Made by a program: the position numbers and the translations under genes. From DASQZT01 sp035638575 (GTDB lineage Bacteria; Acidobacteriota; Terriglobia; Bryobacterales; Bryobacteraceae), in assembly GCA_035638575.1 (NCBI GenBank), contig DASQZT010000211.1, positions 59,670 to 123,669 of the forward strand: DNA of 64,000 nt, read 5' to 3'. Positions 43,501 to 53,408 of the stretch are shown here, piece by piece. The notes under the pieces are model-generated. The model was not told the DNA's origin, searched no databases, and saw only the letters and a program-made list of their open reading frames with translations. How positions within the stretch are numbered: the first letter of the stretch is position 1; every line of letters begins with the position of its first letter.

Positions 43501-43704
43501 CAATATCCCAAAGCCACCTGCGATCCGGCGCCGGACCAGTTCGTGCAGTTCTCCGGACTCGCTCCCGGTTACGTGGGTCTGTGGCAGATCAACGTATTCA
43601 TTCCCGGCAACGTGGCGCCTGCCAGCCAGGTGCGCTTCTTCATCCAGATGGGCAGCCTGGCCAGTGGCGACGGCACGTACTTCACGGACATTGCGGTGAA
43701 GTAG
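40534..43704 (+). CDS. NHL-repeat exported protein with Solibacter-type C-terminal domain
   Basis: The 1056-residue protein has a signal peptide (SAVSLTLLAAIAGFAQS). About eleven NHL-type strands follow (YIADTFNNRVLAW, YIADSGNNRILRF, YVADTYNNRVLGF, YVVDNGNNRVLIF), enough for two beta-propellers. NLVEGRELF and NLIEGREFS mark the two halves. The last 220 residues match the C-terminal domain typical of Solibacter secreted proteins (ALGDVLVLFNGVPVPLYYVS, QINFYVPMG). It is probably outside the cell, binding polymer or protein. ATG 40534 is used for the signal peptide. Confidence 0.88.
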   Translation: MNQNSLSAVSLTLLAAIAGFAQSSVPLNTTPSRVVGHPLAEQNSITSVSPNLVEGRELFAPQGIALDTSVTPPILYIADTFNNRVLAWQNAAAFGNGQIADLVIGQGTSGTGQDFYHTLLLGPATAFTSGLALPTGLAVSNGDLYIADSGNNRILRFRKPFANAGNLFPDLYIGQPSLNARAVNYTGQVDAKGLNLQGFQVALAFDGSGNLWLSDAGNARVLRFAAADLAAGGGPLTANLVIGQLTFTSIQAPVTPQTRNVLNAFAIPGALAFDPSGRLYVSDTDGSQNLDRVLVFGPGFSNGMSASRAMGVLLPLPNNQTYPQEQILKTVMWSPGGIFFIPGASQMGVVDTNYNRIMLFDSYENWPDPNTTFSPLATGVVGQLTFSAIGANGGIFGYTPPPTAQVLNAPTSAVFVGNELYIVDTGNHRVIVMPFQNGSFGSATRVLGQDLFDMMQPNLIEGREFSFRPNPYGGGADAGLAIDATGDTPHLYVADTYNNRVLGFNDFRKVGPGSKADLVIGQGDLKHGLCNQIGDPFHPNATTLCLPTSLVVDSNGNLYVADTGNSRVLRFPAPYSHQGLEQADLVLGQHNMTTIITDPSAFTMASPTGLAFAGNNGLLVADSSHNRVLFFPFTNGGFDPTADSGKAATKVFGQPDFTTITPGTGLNKMNGPYGISADTSARPYVVDNGNNRVLIFDQINSDQNGATAVLTIPNLSSPRGIYVTSDTGESWITDTNNLQVKKYAKFDTLITNQVPEAAVQSAGATLAVVQDPFGALVVADTTNRVGFYYPGLQGINGASFLGSRPLAPGTFASICSPGSNCDPKVRASYLGANTANAADLPNPLPLPTALGDVLVLFNGVPVPLYYVSPSQINFYVPMGAPTSGTADVVVEQASTGRIYANGPVAMNTSSPAILLQTFTGTDRAASVTNQDFSVNTPTNPASRCSVITIYATGQGFVPNAPPDGSPATSSPLLTTPSVPRVNFGGLFTDQYPKATCDPAPDQFVQFSGLAPGYVGLWQINVFIPGNVAPASQVRFFIQMGSLASGDGTYFTDIAVK

Positions 43705-43735
43705 GCCAGCAAGCGAAACAGGCCAAGCCGTTGCC

Positions 43736-44087
43736 ACTCACGCTAAACTGGGGGTCAGGGAAGCGACTCCCCGCCCCGAAAGGATCGAACCTTGACGACC
43801 GACGAAATCCTAAAGGAACTCCAAGCCACCAACGAACGCTTGCAACGCCTCCAAACCACCGCCGACGAGCACGCCGGCCGTCTCGACACCCAACAACTCC
43901 ACATCCGCGGCCTCGCCACCATCGCCGAAACCACTCTCGATAACATCCGCGCCCTCGAACGCATCGCCCAAAGCCACGAACGCCAACTCGACGGCCTCCG
44001 CGCCGAAATCCAGGCCCTCACCCGCGAATGGCAAGCCTACCTCCGCCGCCTCCCGTCCCAGTAAGAGTCCGGCACGAAGACGCCGCC
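43736..44087 (+). repeat. Direct repeat unit 1 (gene plus flanks)
   Basis: The likeness to 45428-45724 includes an upstream ACTCACGCTA, the coiled-coil gene and the downstream GAGTCCGGCACGAAGACGCC. The units flank the methyltransferase gene. Confidence 0.6.
43792..44064 (+). CDS. Coiled-coil small protein, paralogue 1
   Basis: The 90-residue protein starts at TTG and is almost all heptad helix: EILKELQATNERLQRLQTTA, then ALERIAQSHERQLDGL and TREWQAYLRRLPSQ. Its paralogue at 45480 shares the first residues, ALERIAQ and the last fourteen. Function unknown; it could oligomerise. Confidence 0.72.
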   Translation: MTTDEILKELQATNERLQRLQTTADEHAGRLDTQQLHIRGLATIAETTLDNIRALERIAQSHERQLDGLRAEIQALTREWQAYLRRLPSQ

Positions 44088-44331
44088 GGCCTGCTCTTCG
44101 GCATCCTATTCCTCTGACCTGTTGACGCCTTGAACCGAGCGGATCGACCAATCGAATACTGTCAAGTTTCATTCACCTGGGTGATGACGGACCAGTTGTC
44201 CGGGCACGCTTCGGACGGCATCTCAGGCGTCCTGGGTGGCGCTGGACCGCATGCAGGAAGGTGCTGGCGAGTCCCGGTCGCCGGATATTCCCTTGCCGGT
44301 CTACGCCAACAGTTTCGAAGCCCCGCCGCTC

Positions 44332-45204
44332 TTAAGCTGGCACGACGAATTCCTTGATATAGGGGCTGGAACCGTATACTACCAGAAGTTGGCTGCCTCC
44401 CCAGATTGATGGATCGACCTGGATTGGTCTGGCGCACAAGCGGGTAAAACCGCGAAACACTTCGGGGAACGAGTCTTCGCTAAGAGAAACCCTGTGGCCT
44501 TCCACCAGCGGCTCCTGTTCCCTATAGGGCACCAGCACGATTACCAGCCACCGGCTGGCTACCAGAAGCCGTTCCAGCCATTCCAGCGCCGCATCAAAGT
44601 GCTCTAGAAGGTTCGATGTAACCACCACATCGACGTGATCTTCCAGGATGCCCCGTTCGGTCTCAACGAAAGTCAGACCAGGGTATTTGAGCCGCGCCTT
44701 TTGGATCGCAACCCCTGAGATATCCATGCCTACCAGGTCACATAGCGGAAAGGCCTTTGCCAACTCATTGAGGCCATCACCCATGGCGCAGCCCCAATCG
44801 AGAATGCGAAGCGGACGGGAGCTGAGGAAGTCGTGCTCCCTGGTCGTGAGGTTGGCGATGAGTCGTTGCATGAAATGGGCGGTTTGAGCAGGTCCTGAGT
44901 TGCGCTCCCAGGAATTGGCAAACTGGGTGTCCCACCATTCGCGCTGTTGCACCGGCTCCGAAGACAGCCGGGACATTTCCATACGGAGAAACCGTATGCC
45001 TTCGTCCCGTTGGACGACGATCTTTTTCAGATCGGCCATCTGTGCATTTAAGAACTTGACAGCCTGATCACCTTGCGCGATGATTTCATCACGCCTTGCC
45101 AGTTCTTCCCGAAGCTTGGCGATCCCCCCCCCCGGCGAACCGATGTTGTCTTGGCTAGCAACGTCGCCACCCGCCGCGATGTTGGGCTCGTCGTTTGTGG
45201 GCAT
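44332..45204 (-). CDS. SAM-dependent methyltransferase with N-terminal coiled coil
   Basis: The 290-residue protein starts at ATG 45204 behind GAGGAG. Residues 25-85 are heptad-like (IAKLREELARRDEIIAQGDQ, MADLKKIVVQRDEGIRFLRM). The class I methyltransferase domain has RILDWGCAMGDGLNELAKAF (SAM loop), CDLVGMDISG and VVTSNLLEHFDAALEWLERL. The layout resembles enzymes of surface-glycan clusters. The gene stands alone between two direct repeats. Substrate unknown. The gaps on both sides (about 270 bp each) show no gene. Confidence 0.85.
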   Translation of the reverse strand: MPTNDEPNIAAGGDVASQDNIGSPGGGIAKLREELARRDEIIAQGDQAVKFLNAQMADLKKIVVQRDEGIRFLRMEMSRLSSEPVQQREWWDTQFANSWERNSGPAQTAHFMQRLIANLTTREHDFLSSRPLRILDWGCAMGDGLNELAKAFPLCDLVGMDISGVAIQKARLKYPGLTFVETERGILEDHVDVVVTSNLLEHFDAALEWLERLLVASRWLVIVLVPYREQEPLVEGHRVSLSEDSFPEVFRGFTRLCARPIQVDPSIWGGSQLLVVYGSSPYIKEFVVPA

Positions 45205-45427
45205 ATCAACTCCTCGTTGTGTGAACTCGACGTGGAACAAATCCCGCCATGGCTCACCCGCTAAATATGCTGACATTGAGGTCGCCGGATGTCAAATCCG
45301 CGCTGTGTGAAAGTCGACTCAACGTGGAAAGATCGCGCCGTCATACAGCATTTACCACTCGGTCCTCCCTCGAGCCGCTACCTGGGCCAACGCGACCCCG
45401 AACGGCAACCTGAGGGGGTTCAGAGCG

Positions 45428-45724
45428 ACTCACGCTACACTAGGGCAGAGGGGCCGTCACGACCCGAAAGCGCTCGAATATGACCACAGACGAGAAACTC
45501 GAAAAACTCATCGAACTGGCTACCATCCACGACAGCCAGATTCACAGCCACGAGCGCCAGCTCGAAGAACTCACGCGCCAACACATGACCACACTCGAAA
45601 GCATCCAAGCCCTTGAACGCATTGCGCAAGCCCACGCCGACGAAGTCCAACAACTCACCCGCGAGTGGCAAGCCTACCTCCGTCGCCTTCCGCCCCAGTA
45701 AGAGTCCGGCACGAAGACGCCGCC
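45428..45724 (+). repeat. Direct repeat unit 2 (gene plus flanks)
   Basis: Partner of 43736-44087. The downstream 24 bp are identical in both units; the gene bodies differ by deletions of a few heptads. Confidence 0.6.
45480..45701 (+). CDS. Coiled-coil small protein, paralogue 2
   Basis: The 73-residue protein starts at ATG with MTTDEKLEKLIELATIHDSQ and ends TREWQAYLRRLPPQ. It is 17 residues shorter than paralogue 1, lacking part of the central heptads. Function unknown. Confidence 0.72.
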   Translation: MTTDEKLEKLIELATIHDSQIHSHERQLEELTRQHMTTLESIQALERIAQAHADEVQQLTREWQAYLRRLPPQ

Positions 45725-45725
45725 C

Positions 45726-46739
45726 TCACTGTAGCGCCCAGTATCCCTCGCGTGTTTTTGCCTGAAGCTCCGGCCGGTTCTTCACCGCGACCCGGATCGT
45801 ATGATACTTCCCCGGCTCGCCTCCCTTCGGCTCGTAGCTGAGGATGTACTGTCGATGCACCTCTTCGCCCACCAGTTGAATCGCCTGCTCCAAAGCGTTC
45901 CGCTTCAGGAAATTCAGGGTTCTCCCGCCGGTGGTCGCCGTGAACAGGCTGGAAAGATCCGGCTGGTGCAGCCGGATCAATTCGCCGATCCCATAGAGAT
46001 AGCCGCCCGGTCCCAGGTCCGGCGGAACCGGCGTGTCGTCGGGACCCGGACAAAGAGCGCACGGCCGCTTCTTGATCCGCTCTGCTTCGGGTTTCAGATC
46101 CTCGGCCGTCTTGGGCTTCACCGTGAACGGCTCCAGTAGCGGCGAATAAGTTAGCCAATAGACCGCGGCATTCAGCCTCTCCACCCGCTCCATCACGTCC
46201 GGCAGCTTCGCCTTGCTCGAACGATCGCGTTTCTCCGCGATCATGAGGATGATTCGCCGCCGTCCCGCCGGCCGCCCCTCCAGCATCGCGAGCGCCTGGC
46301 CCAGGGCATCCAGCATGTGCGCGTTGCCGCCGTCCTTGCGCAGCATGCGCAGCGCGTGAATCACGGAATCCGCGTCGCCGGTGAAGTCCTGCCGGAGCTT
46401 CACCTCGTCGCTGAACGAGATCACCGCCGTTTCTCCCGCATCCGCCGCCAGCAACTGCGTGAACAGAATCCCGCTGCCCCCGAGCTTGTCGATCACGGCT
46501 CCGGAATTCGAGCTGGTTTGCACCGCCACCACCAGGTCGATCGGATACGTCATCCAATCCATCTGTATCGTCTGCGGCACATTGTTGTCGCGGAGGATCA
46601 GGTCTTCGGGCGTCAGCCCGTCCACGTATCGTCCTTTGGAATCCATGACGGTCGTGGGTGCGACCACCAGCGGAACCGTGCTTTTGAACTGCGCCTGGCC
46701 GCTCCAGGCAAGCACGGCGATAGCGGCGGCAACGCGCAT
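45726..46739 (-). CDS. VWFA-related acidobacterial exported protein
   Basis: The 337-residue protein has a signal peptide (RVAAAIAVLAWSGQAQ). The VDGLTPEDLILRDNNVPQTI start and the vWA-like domain (DLVVAVQTSSNSGAVIDKLG, FSDEVKLRQDFTGDADSV, GGNAHMLDALGQAL) fit the VWFA-related family abundant in Acidobacteriota. The metal site DxSxS is degenerate (QTSSNS), so metal binding is doubtful. It ends in a beta strand pair (RQYILSYEPKGG). Probably periplasmic protein binding. Confidence 0.82.
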   Translation of the reverse strand: MRVAAAIAVLAWSGQAQFKSTVPLVVAPTTVMDSKGRYVDGLTPEDLILRDNNVPQTIQMDWMTYPIDLVVAVQTSSNSGAVIDKLGGSGILFTQLLAADAGETAVISFSDEVKLRQDFTGDADSVIHALRMLRKDGGNAHMLDALGQALAMLEGRPAGRRRIILMIAEKRDRSSKAKLPDVMERVERLNAAVYWLTYSPLLEPFTVKPKTAEDLKPEAERIKKRPCALCPGPDDTPVPPDLGPGGYLYGIGELIRLHQPDLSSLFTATTGGRTLNFLKRNALEQAIQLVGEEVHRQYILSYEPKGGEPGKYHTIRVAVKNRPELQAKTREGYWALQ

Positions 46740-46917
46740 CCGAAAACCCCCGGCAGCTTTTGGGCCAACTGGCTCCATCCGCGTTGATCGGCGTTCATCG
46801 GCGGCCTGACTCTTTGCTTCTCCAACTTCCCCCGACCCGCGTTGACAAGTGCCCCGCGCTGGTATACCCTCCAGTTTGAGTCGTTTCAAACCAGCGACTT
46901 TTCCAGGAGAAAGCTGA

Positions 46918-47964
46918 ATGAGCACCCCCCACCAATCCCCCGCCCTGCACAACGCCATGTGGCCCGGCCTGGTCGGCAAGGGCCCCGATTCCGAGCCGCC
47001 CATCGATCTCGATACCATGCTGAACCTTACCGCGGCCGCCGAGGTTGACGGCATCAGGTTCGATGGCGTCGACCTGTTCCTCTCACTCCCGCACACCGAC
47101 ATCGATTCGTCGGACGACGATCTGAAACGCCTGGCCGACAAGCTCGCGTCCAAGGGCCTCCGCGCCGGCTCGCTGGTGGCCCCCGTGTGGCCGCCCACCG
47201 GCGGCGGTTCCGCCATGGGCGATGAAGCCGAGCGGGGCCGCTTCCTCACCCAGGTGAAGAAGGCCTGCGCCATCGGCCGCAAGCTGCGCGACCTGAACAT
47301 CCGCCACTATGGAATCGTCCGCATCGATTCGGCCGCCGGCGCCGCCGAGTGGGCCAAGGATCCCGAGGCCAACACGAAGCGCATCGCCGATACCTTCCGC
47401 GAAGCCTGCGAGATCGCCGAGGGCTTCGGGGAGCGCCTCGCCGCCGAAGGCGAGATCTGCTGGGCCGGCATGCACAGTTGGCGGCGCAACGTGCAGTTGC
47501 TGGAGATGGTCGGCCGCCCTGAAACCCTCGGATTCCAGGCCGACATGGCCCACACCATGCTCTTCACCATGGGCTACAACGCGCCCGAAGACCGGCTCCT
47601 GCCGGACGATTTCGTGTGGTCGCAATCCGACCGCCTGGCCGAAGCCTATCGCAAGATGGCCGGCGCGCTGCGCCCGTGGACCATCGATTTTCACGTGGCC
47701 CAGAACGATGGCAGCGTCAAAGGCGCCGGCTCCCACGACAAGACCGGCCGCCACTGCCTGCCGCTCGATCCCGAGGGCAAGCTCGACATTGTCCGCGATG
47801 CCGGCGCCTGGATCCGCGGCGACGATGGCGAGCCCACCAGGGCCTTCGCCCACATCTGCTGGGATGGCTGCATGTTCCCCAACTCCGTGATGCTCGATCC
47901 CCAAACCTGGCGGGACGTGCTCCGGGTGATGATCGCGGTGCGCAACGCTCACGGGTGGAACTGA
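46918..47964 (+). CDS. Sugar phosphate isomerase/epimerase-like TIM barrel protein
   Basis: The 348-residue AP-endonuclease-2/xylose-isomerase-like TIM barrel has metal-site strands in GIRFDGVDLF, AAEGEICWAGMHSW, LGFQADMAHT (Asp and His), and TIDFHVAQNDG (His). It is the first gene of the sugar operon and has a ribosome site (AGGAGAAAGCTGA). It would isomerise or epimerise, or hydrolyse, a (keto)sugar intermediate. The next gene starts 1 bp after its stop. Confidence 0.85.
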   Translation: MSTPHQSPALHNAMWPGLVGKGPDSEPPIDLDTMLNLTAAAEVDGIRFDGVDLFLSLPHTDIDSSDDDLKRLADKLASKGLRAGSLVAPVWPPTGGGSAMGDEAERGRFLTQVKKACAIGRKLRDLNIRHYGIVRIDSAAGAAEWAKDPEANTKRIADTFREACEIAEGFGERLAAEGEICWAGMHSWRRNVQLLEMVGRPETLGFQADMAHTMLFTMGYNAPEDRLLPDDFVWSQSDRLAEAYRKMAGALRPWTIDFHVAQNDGSVKGAGSHDKTGRHCLPLDPEGKLDIVRDAGAWIRGDDGEPTRAFAHICWDGCMFPNSVMLDPQTWRDVLRVMIAVRNAHGWN

Positions 47965-47965
47965 A

Positions 47966-49102
47966 ATGAAGAAACTCAACATCGGCATGGTGGGATACGG
48001 GTTCATGGGCCGAACCCACTCCAACGCTTTCCTCAAAGTCGCTAACTTCTTCGACCTCCCTTATCAGCCCGTGTTGAAAGCGCTGTGCGCCCGGAACGCC
48101 GAACGCGCCAAAGCTTTCGCCGCCAACTGGGGATACGCCTCCGTCGAGACGGACTGGCGCAAGCTCGTGGTGTCGCCCGATATCGACCTGATCGATATCG
48201 CCAGCCCCAACGACACTCACATGGAAATCGCCGTCGCCGCGGCCAAAGCCGGCAAGATGGTGATGTGCGAGAAGCCCCTGGGCCGCAACGCCGCCGAATC
48301 GGAGCAGATGGTCCAGGCCGTGGAAGAGGCCGGCGTCTTGAACAGCGTCTGGTACAACTACCGGCGCGTCCCCGCCGTCACCCTGGCCAAGCACCTGGTG
48401 GACGACGGACGCCTCGGCCGCATCTTCCATTACCGCGCCAAGTTTCTCCAGGACTGGACCATCTCGAGCGATCTTCCGCAGGGCGGCGAAGGCCTCTGGC
48501 GGCTCGATGTGAACGTCGCCGGCAGCGGCGTTACCGGCGATCTTCTGGCCCACTGCATCGACACCGCGATGTGGCTGAACGGTCCCATCGACGAAGTGTC
48601 CGCCATGACCGAGACGTTCATCAAGAGCCGCAAGCACAATCTCACCGGAAAGGTGGAGCCGGTCGGCATCGATGACGCCAGCGCGTTTCTCGGGCGCTTC
48701 CGCAACGGCGCCCTGGCCACCTTCGAAGCCACCCGCTATGCGCGCGGCCACAAGGCGCTCTATACCCTCGAGATCAACGGCGAGAACGCCTCCATCATGT
48801 GGGACCTGCACGACCTGCACCGCCTCCAGTATTTCGATCATCGCGATGAAGGCGTCCTGCGCGGATGGCGGAGCATTCACATTTCCGATCGCGACCATCC
48901 GTACATGTCGGCCTGGTGGGTGCCCGGTTTGCAGATCGGGTACGAGCACACTTTCATCCACCAGGCGGCCGATTTTCTCCGGGCCGCCGGAGACGGCAAA
49001 AGCGCCGCGCCGTCCTTCCGCGAAGCCCTGCAGACCGACTACGTGACCGACGCCGTTCTGCAATCGGCGGCCAACCGCAATTGGGTCAAGGTAGGACCGT
49101 AG
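47966..49102 (+). CDS. Gfo/Idh/MocA-family sugar oxidoreductase
   Basis: The 378-residue protein has the Rossmann start NIGMVGYGFMGRTHSNAF and the family motif CEKPLGRNAAESEQM with catalytic Lys. GSGVTGDLLAHCIDTAMWL supplies the C-terminal catalytic Asp/His helix. These enzymes oxidise or reduce a hydroxyl of sugars with NAD(P), often at C3. Position between isomerase and DUF1080 hydrolase suggests a glycoside 3-oxidation or 3-keto reduction role. Confidence 0.93.
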   Translation: MKKLNIGMVGYGFMGRTHSNAFLKVANFFDLPYQPVLKALCARNAERAKAFAANWGYASVETDWRKLVVSPDIDLIDIASPNDTHMEIAVAAAKAGKMVMCEKPLGRNAAESEQMVQAVEEAGVLNSVWYNYRRVPAVTLAKHLVDDGRLGRIFHYRAKFLQDWTISSDLPQGGEGLWRLDVNVAGSGVTGDLLAHCIDTAMWLNGPIDEVSAMTETFIKSRKHNLTGKVEPVGIDDASAFLGRFRNGALATFEATRYARGHKALYTLEINGENASIMWDLHDLHRLQYFDHRDEGVLRGWRSIHISDRDHPYMSAWWVPGLQIGYEHTFIHQAADFLRAAGDGKSAAPSFREALQTDYVTDAVLQSAANRNWVKVGP

Positions 49103-49113
49103 AGGAGAGCACC

Positions 49114-49890
49114 ATGAAACGTCTGCCCATCGCATTCCTGTGTTCGCTGCTTCTGTGTATCGTCATCCAGGCCTGGCAGCCGCCGCAAACCGGCCAGGGC
49201 GCGGGCCGTGGGGCTGGCGCCGGACGCAGCGCGGGCGCCGCCGGCGGCCCCATCGGCCCCCTCGAGGAAACCGGCTTCCGTCCGATCTTCGACGGCAGAA
49301 CCATGAACGGCTGGGATGGCGATCCCAAGTTCTGGCGCGTGGAGAACGGCGCCCTCGTGGGCCAGACCGAAACCGACAAGCAGCCCGTCCAGAATACCTT
49401 TCTGATCTGGCGCGGCGGCAGTCCGGCCAACTTCGAGCTCAAGCTCGAGTTCAAGCTCACCGGCTTCAACAGCGGCATCCAGTACCGCAGCATCGAGCTG
49501 CCCGACATCAAGTGGGCCATGAAAGGCTACCAGGCCGATATGGACGGCGAGCAGCAATTCACCGGCCAGATCTACGAGGAGCGCGGCCGCGGCTTCGTGG
49601 CCATGCGCGGCCAGGTCACCTACATCGGCGACGGCAAGAAGCCCCAGCTCGTCGGCTCGCTGGGCGACAGCGAGGCCCTCAAGGGATTCATCAAGGGCGC
49701 CGATTGGAACGATCTGCACATCATCGCCCGCGGCAACATTCTCCTCCAGGTGCTCAACGGCCACCTCATGAGCGAGCTGATCGACGACGACACCGCCAAC
49801 CGCAAGATGGACGGCCTCATCGGCATTCAGGTGCACCGCGGGCCTCCCATGAAGATCGAAGTTCGCAATATCCGGCTGAAGAAACTGTAG
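49114..49890 (+). CDS. DUF1080 (3-keto-disaccharide hydrolase) protein, exported
   Basis: The 258-residue protein has a signal peptide (LPIAFLCSLLLCIVIQAW) and a Gly/Ala-rich linker, then the concanavalin-like DUF1080 domain: FRPIFDGRTMNGWDGDPKFW, NFELKLEFKL, SGIQYRS, and KIEVRNIRLKKL end. ATG 49114 has AGAGGAG upstream. Recent work assigns such domains to hydrolysis of 3-keto-glycosides. It follows the oxidoreductase by 11 bp, a matching pair. Confidence 0.9.
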   Translation: MKRLPIAFLCSLLLCIVIQAWQPPQTGQGAGRGAGAGRSAGAAGGPIGPLEETGFRPIFDGRTMNGWDGDPKFWRVENGALVGQTETDKQPVQNTFLIWRGGSPANFELKLEFKLTGFNSGIQYRSIELPDIKWAMKGYQADMDGEQQFTGQIYEERGRGFVAMRGQVTYIGDGKKPQLVGSLGDSEALKGFIKGADWNDLHIIARGNILLQVLNGHLMSELIDDDTANRKMDGLIGIQVHRGPPMKIEVRNIRLKKL

Positions 49891-49894
49891 CCTC

Positions 49895-50926
49895 GTGCCC
49901 ACCATCAAGAAAGTCGCGGAGCTGGCGGGCGTCTCGGTGGGAACCGTCTCCCACGTCATCAACGAGTCCGTTCCCGTCTCCGAACCGCTGCGCCTCAAGG
50001 TCCGCGCCGCCATCCGCGACTTGAACTACCAGCCCAATCACGTTGCGCGGAGCCTGAAGACCAGCAAGACCCGCACGCTCGGCATCCTCGTGCCCGACCT
50101 CACCATCACCTTCTTCCCGCAGGTGATCCGCGGGGCCGAAGATGCGGCCCGCGAGCGCGGCTATTCCCTGATCGCGGTCAACTCCACCGACGATGGCGAC
50201 CGGCAGAAGGAACTTCTCTCGCTCCTGCACTCGCAGCGCGTGGAAGGCATTCTGTTGGTGGTGGCCTCGGGGCCGTCGCCCCTCGCGCAGATCTCCCGCA
50301 TCATGGAAGCCGGTATCCCGGTGGTGTGCCTCGACCGGATTCCCGACCGCGTGCCCGTGGACTCGGTGTCGGTGGAGGATACCGCCGCCGCCAAAATGGG
50401 CGTCGATCACCTGATCGCCATGGGCCACCGCCGCATCGCCATAGTCACCGGTCCGATCAGCCTCAAGAACGAACGGCGCAGGCTCGACGGATATAAGCAG
50501 GCTCTCGAGGGCGCCGGGTTGGAGGTCGAAGACGAACTCATCTGGCACGGCAACCTCCGCCCCGAAGACGTCGCCGCCGTCTGCGCCCCTCGCCTGCGCG
50601 ACCCGCTCTCCCGGCCCGGCGCGATTTTTTCCACCAACGGCCCCACCGCGCTGGGAGTCCTGCGCGCCTTTCGCGACTGCGGCCTGCGCACTCCCCAAGA
50701 CATTGCCTTCGCCACCTTCGACGAGCTGACCTGCGACGACCTGTTCACTCCCGCGGTCACCACCGTGGTTCAACCCGCGCGCGACATCGGTTGCTGCGCC
50801 GCCCGCATCCTGCTGCAGCGCATCGAGGAGGGCTCCTCCCAAAACGCTTCGCAACCGATTACCATCCGATTACAGGCGGCCCTGAAAATTCGCGAGTCCT
50901 CCGGGCCGCCGGGCGTCAAACCGTGA
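49895..50926 (+). CDS. LacI-family transcriptional regulator
   Basis: The 343-residue protein starts at GTG with the LacI helix-turn-helix KKVAELAGVSVGTVSHVIN and hinge YQPNHVARSLKT. The sugar-binding domain has LGILVPDLTITFFPQVIRG, VVCLDRIPDRVPVDSV and DIAFATFDELTCDDLF. It is inside the operon, so it probably regulates it in response to the imported sugar or an intermediate. The operator is not obvious by eye. Confidence 0.94.
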   Translation: MPTIKKVAELAGVSVGTVSHVINESVPVSEPLRLKVRAAIRDLNYQPNHVARSLKTSKTRTLGILVPDLTITFFPQVIRGAEDAARERGYSLIAVNSTDDGDRQKELLSLLHSQRVEGILLVVASGPSPLAQISRIMEAGIPVVCLDRIPDRVPVDSVSVEDTAAAKMGVDHLIAMGHRRIAIVTGPISLKNERRRLDGYKQALEGAGLEVEDELIWHGNLRPEDVAAVCAPRLRDPLSRPGAIFSTNGPTALGVLRAFRDCGLRTPQDIAFATFDELTCDDLFTPAVTTVVQPARDIGCCAARILLQRIEEGSSQNASQPITIRLQAALKIRESSGPPGVKP

Positions 50927-51953
50927 TCGAAACCAGCTTCCACAACCGCCGCGCCGCCCGGATCGAGAACGATTCCGTGCGCGTAACCGCCACCTTCGTG
51001 GGCGGCCACATTGCCGAGATCCTCGATAAGGCCAGCGGGGTGAGTCCGCTGTGGATTCCCCCGTGGCCCTCCATCGAGCCCACTTCTTACAGCCGCGAAC
51101 GGCACCCCGAATATGGCGCCGACTCCGAAAGCCCCCTGTTGTCCGGCATCATGGGCCACAACCTGTGCCTCGACCTGTTCGGTGGGCCTTCCGAAGAGGA
51201 GGCCGCCGCCGGGATCATCGTGCACGGAGAAGCCAACCTGGTGCCCTACGATATCGCCGCCACCGGCGCGGGCATGACCGCCCGGTGTGCCATGCCCATC
51301 GCGCAAATCGCATTCGAGCGCGGCATCCGGCTCGCCGGCAGGCGCGTGCAATTTCGCGAGACCGTGGAGAACCTGTCCCCCCTCGATCGCCCGATCGCGT
51401 GGACCCAGCACGTCACCCTGGGCCCCCCGTTCCTGGAGCGCGGCACGACTCAATTTCGCGTCCCCGCCGTCAAATCCCGCGGGGTAGCCGACGGCAGCGA
51501 TTTCGATTGGCCGTGGCTGCCGAAGCCTGACGGCGGCAAAGAGGACCTCCGCGTATACACCAGCGCCCAATCGTCCGGCGGCTTCACCACCCACCTCCTC
51601 GGGGCTGAAAACGGCAAGGCATATTTCCTGGCTTATTCGCCGGCTTCGAAAGTCCTGTTCGGCTACGTTTGGAGCCGCGACGATTTTCCGTGGCTCGGCA
51701 TCTGGGAGGAAAACCACAGCCGGACCCACGCTCCGTGGAACGGCCGCGCGCTGACCCGCGGCATGGAGTTCGGCGTCTCGCCGTTCCCCGAAAGCCGGCG
51801 CCAGATGATCCAGCGCCGCGACCTCTTCGGCACGCCCGGCTACCGATGGCTGCCCGCCAAGACCAGGCTCACCGCCGAATACTACGCCGCCATCACGCAG
51901 GCGGACGCCATCCCCGAAACGCTCGCGGAATTCGAGGCGCTGGCCCCGGCCTG

Positions 51954-51954
<1 letters not shown>
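50923..51954 (+). CDS. Mutarotase-like (aldose 1-epimerase superfamily) protein
   Basis: The 343-residue protein starts at GTG overlapping the LacI stop (GTGA). It is nearly all beta: VRVTATFVGGHIAEI, LSGIMGHNLCLDLFGG, FRETVENLSPLDRPIAWTQH with the typical ENLS and H, and WEENHSRTHAPW. It fits the galactose-mutarotase-like fold. The role is probably anomer conversion or sugar recognition. Stop and next start overlap as TGATG. Confidence 0.75.
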
Positions 51955-53402
<1,448 letters not shown>

Positions 53403-53408
53403 TCGCCT

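Noticed and set aside
41566..43737. 723-codon minus-strand open frame opposite the NHL protein
   Set aside because: The plus frame has signal peptide, repeats and C-terminal domain; the minus frame has none.
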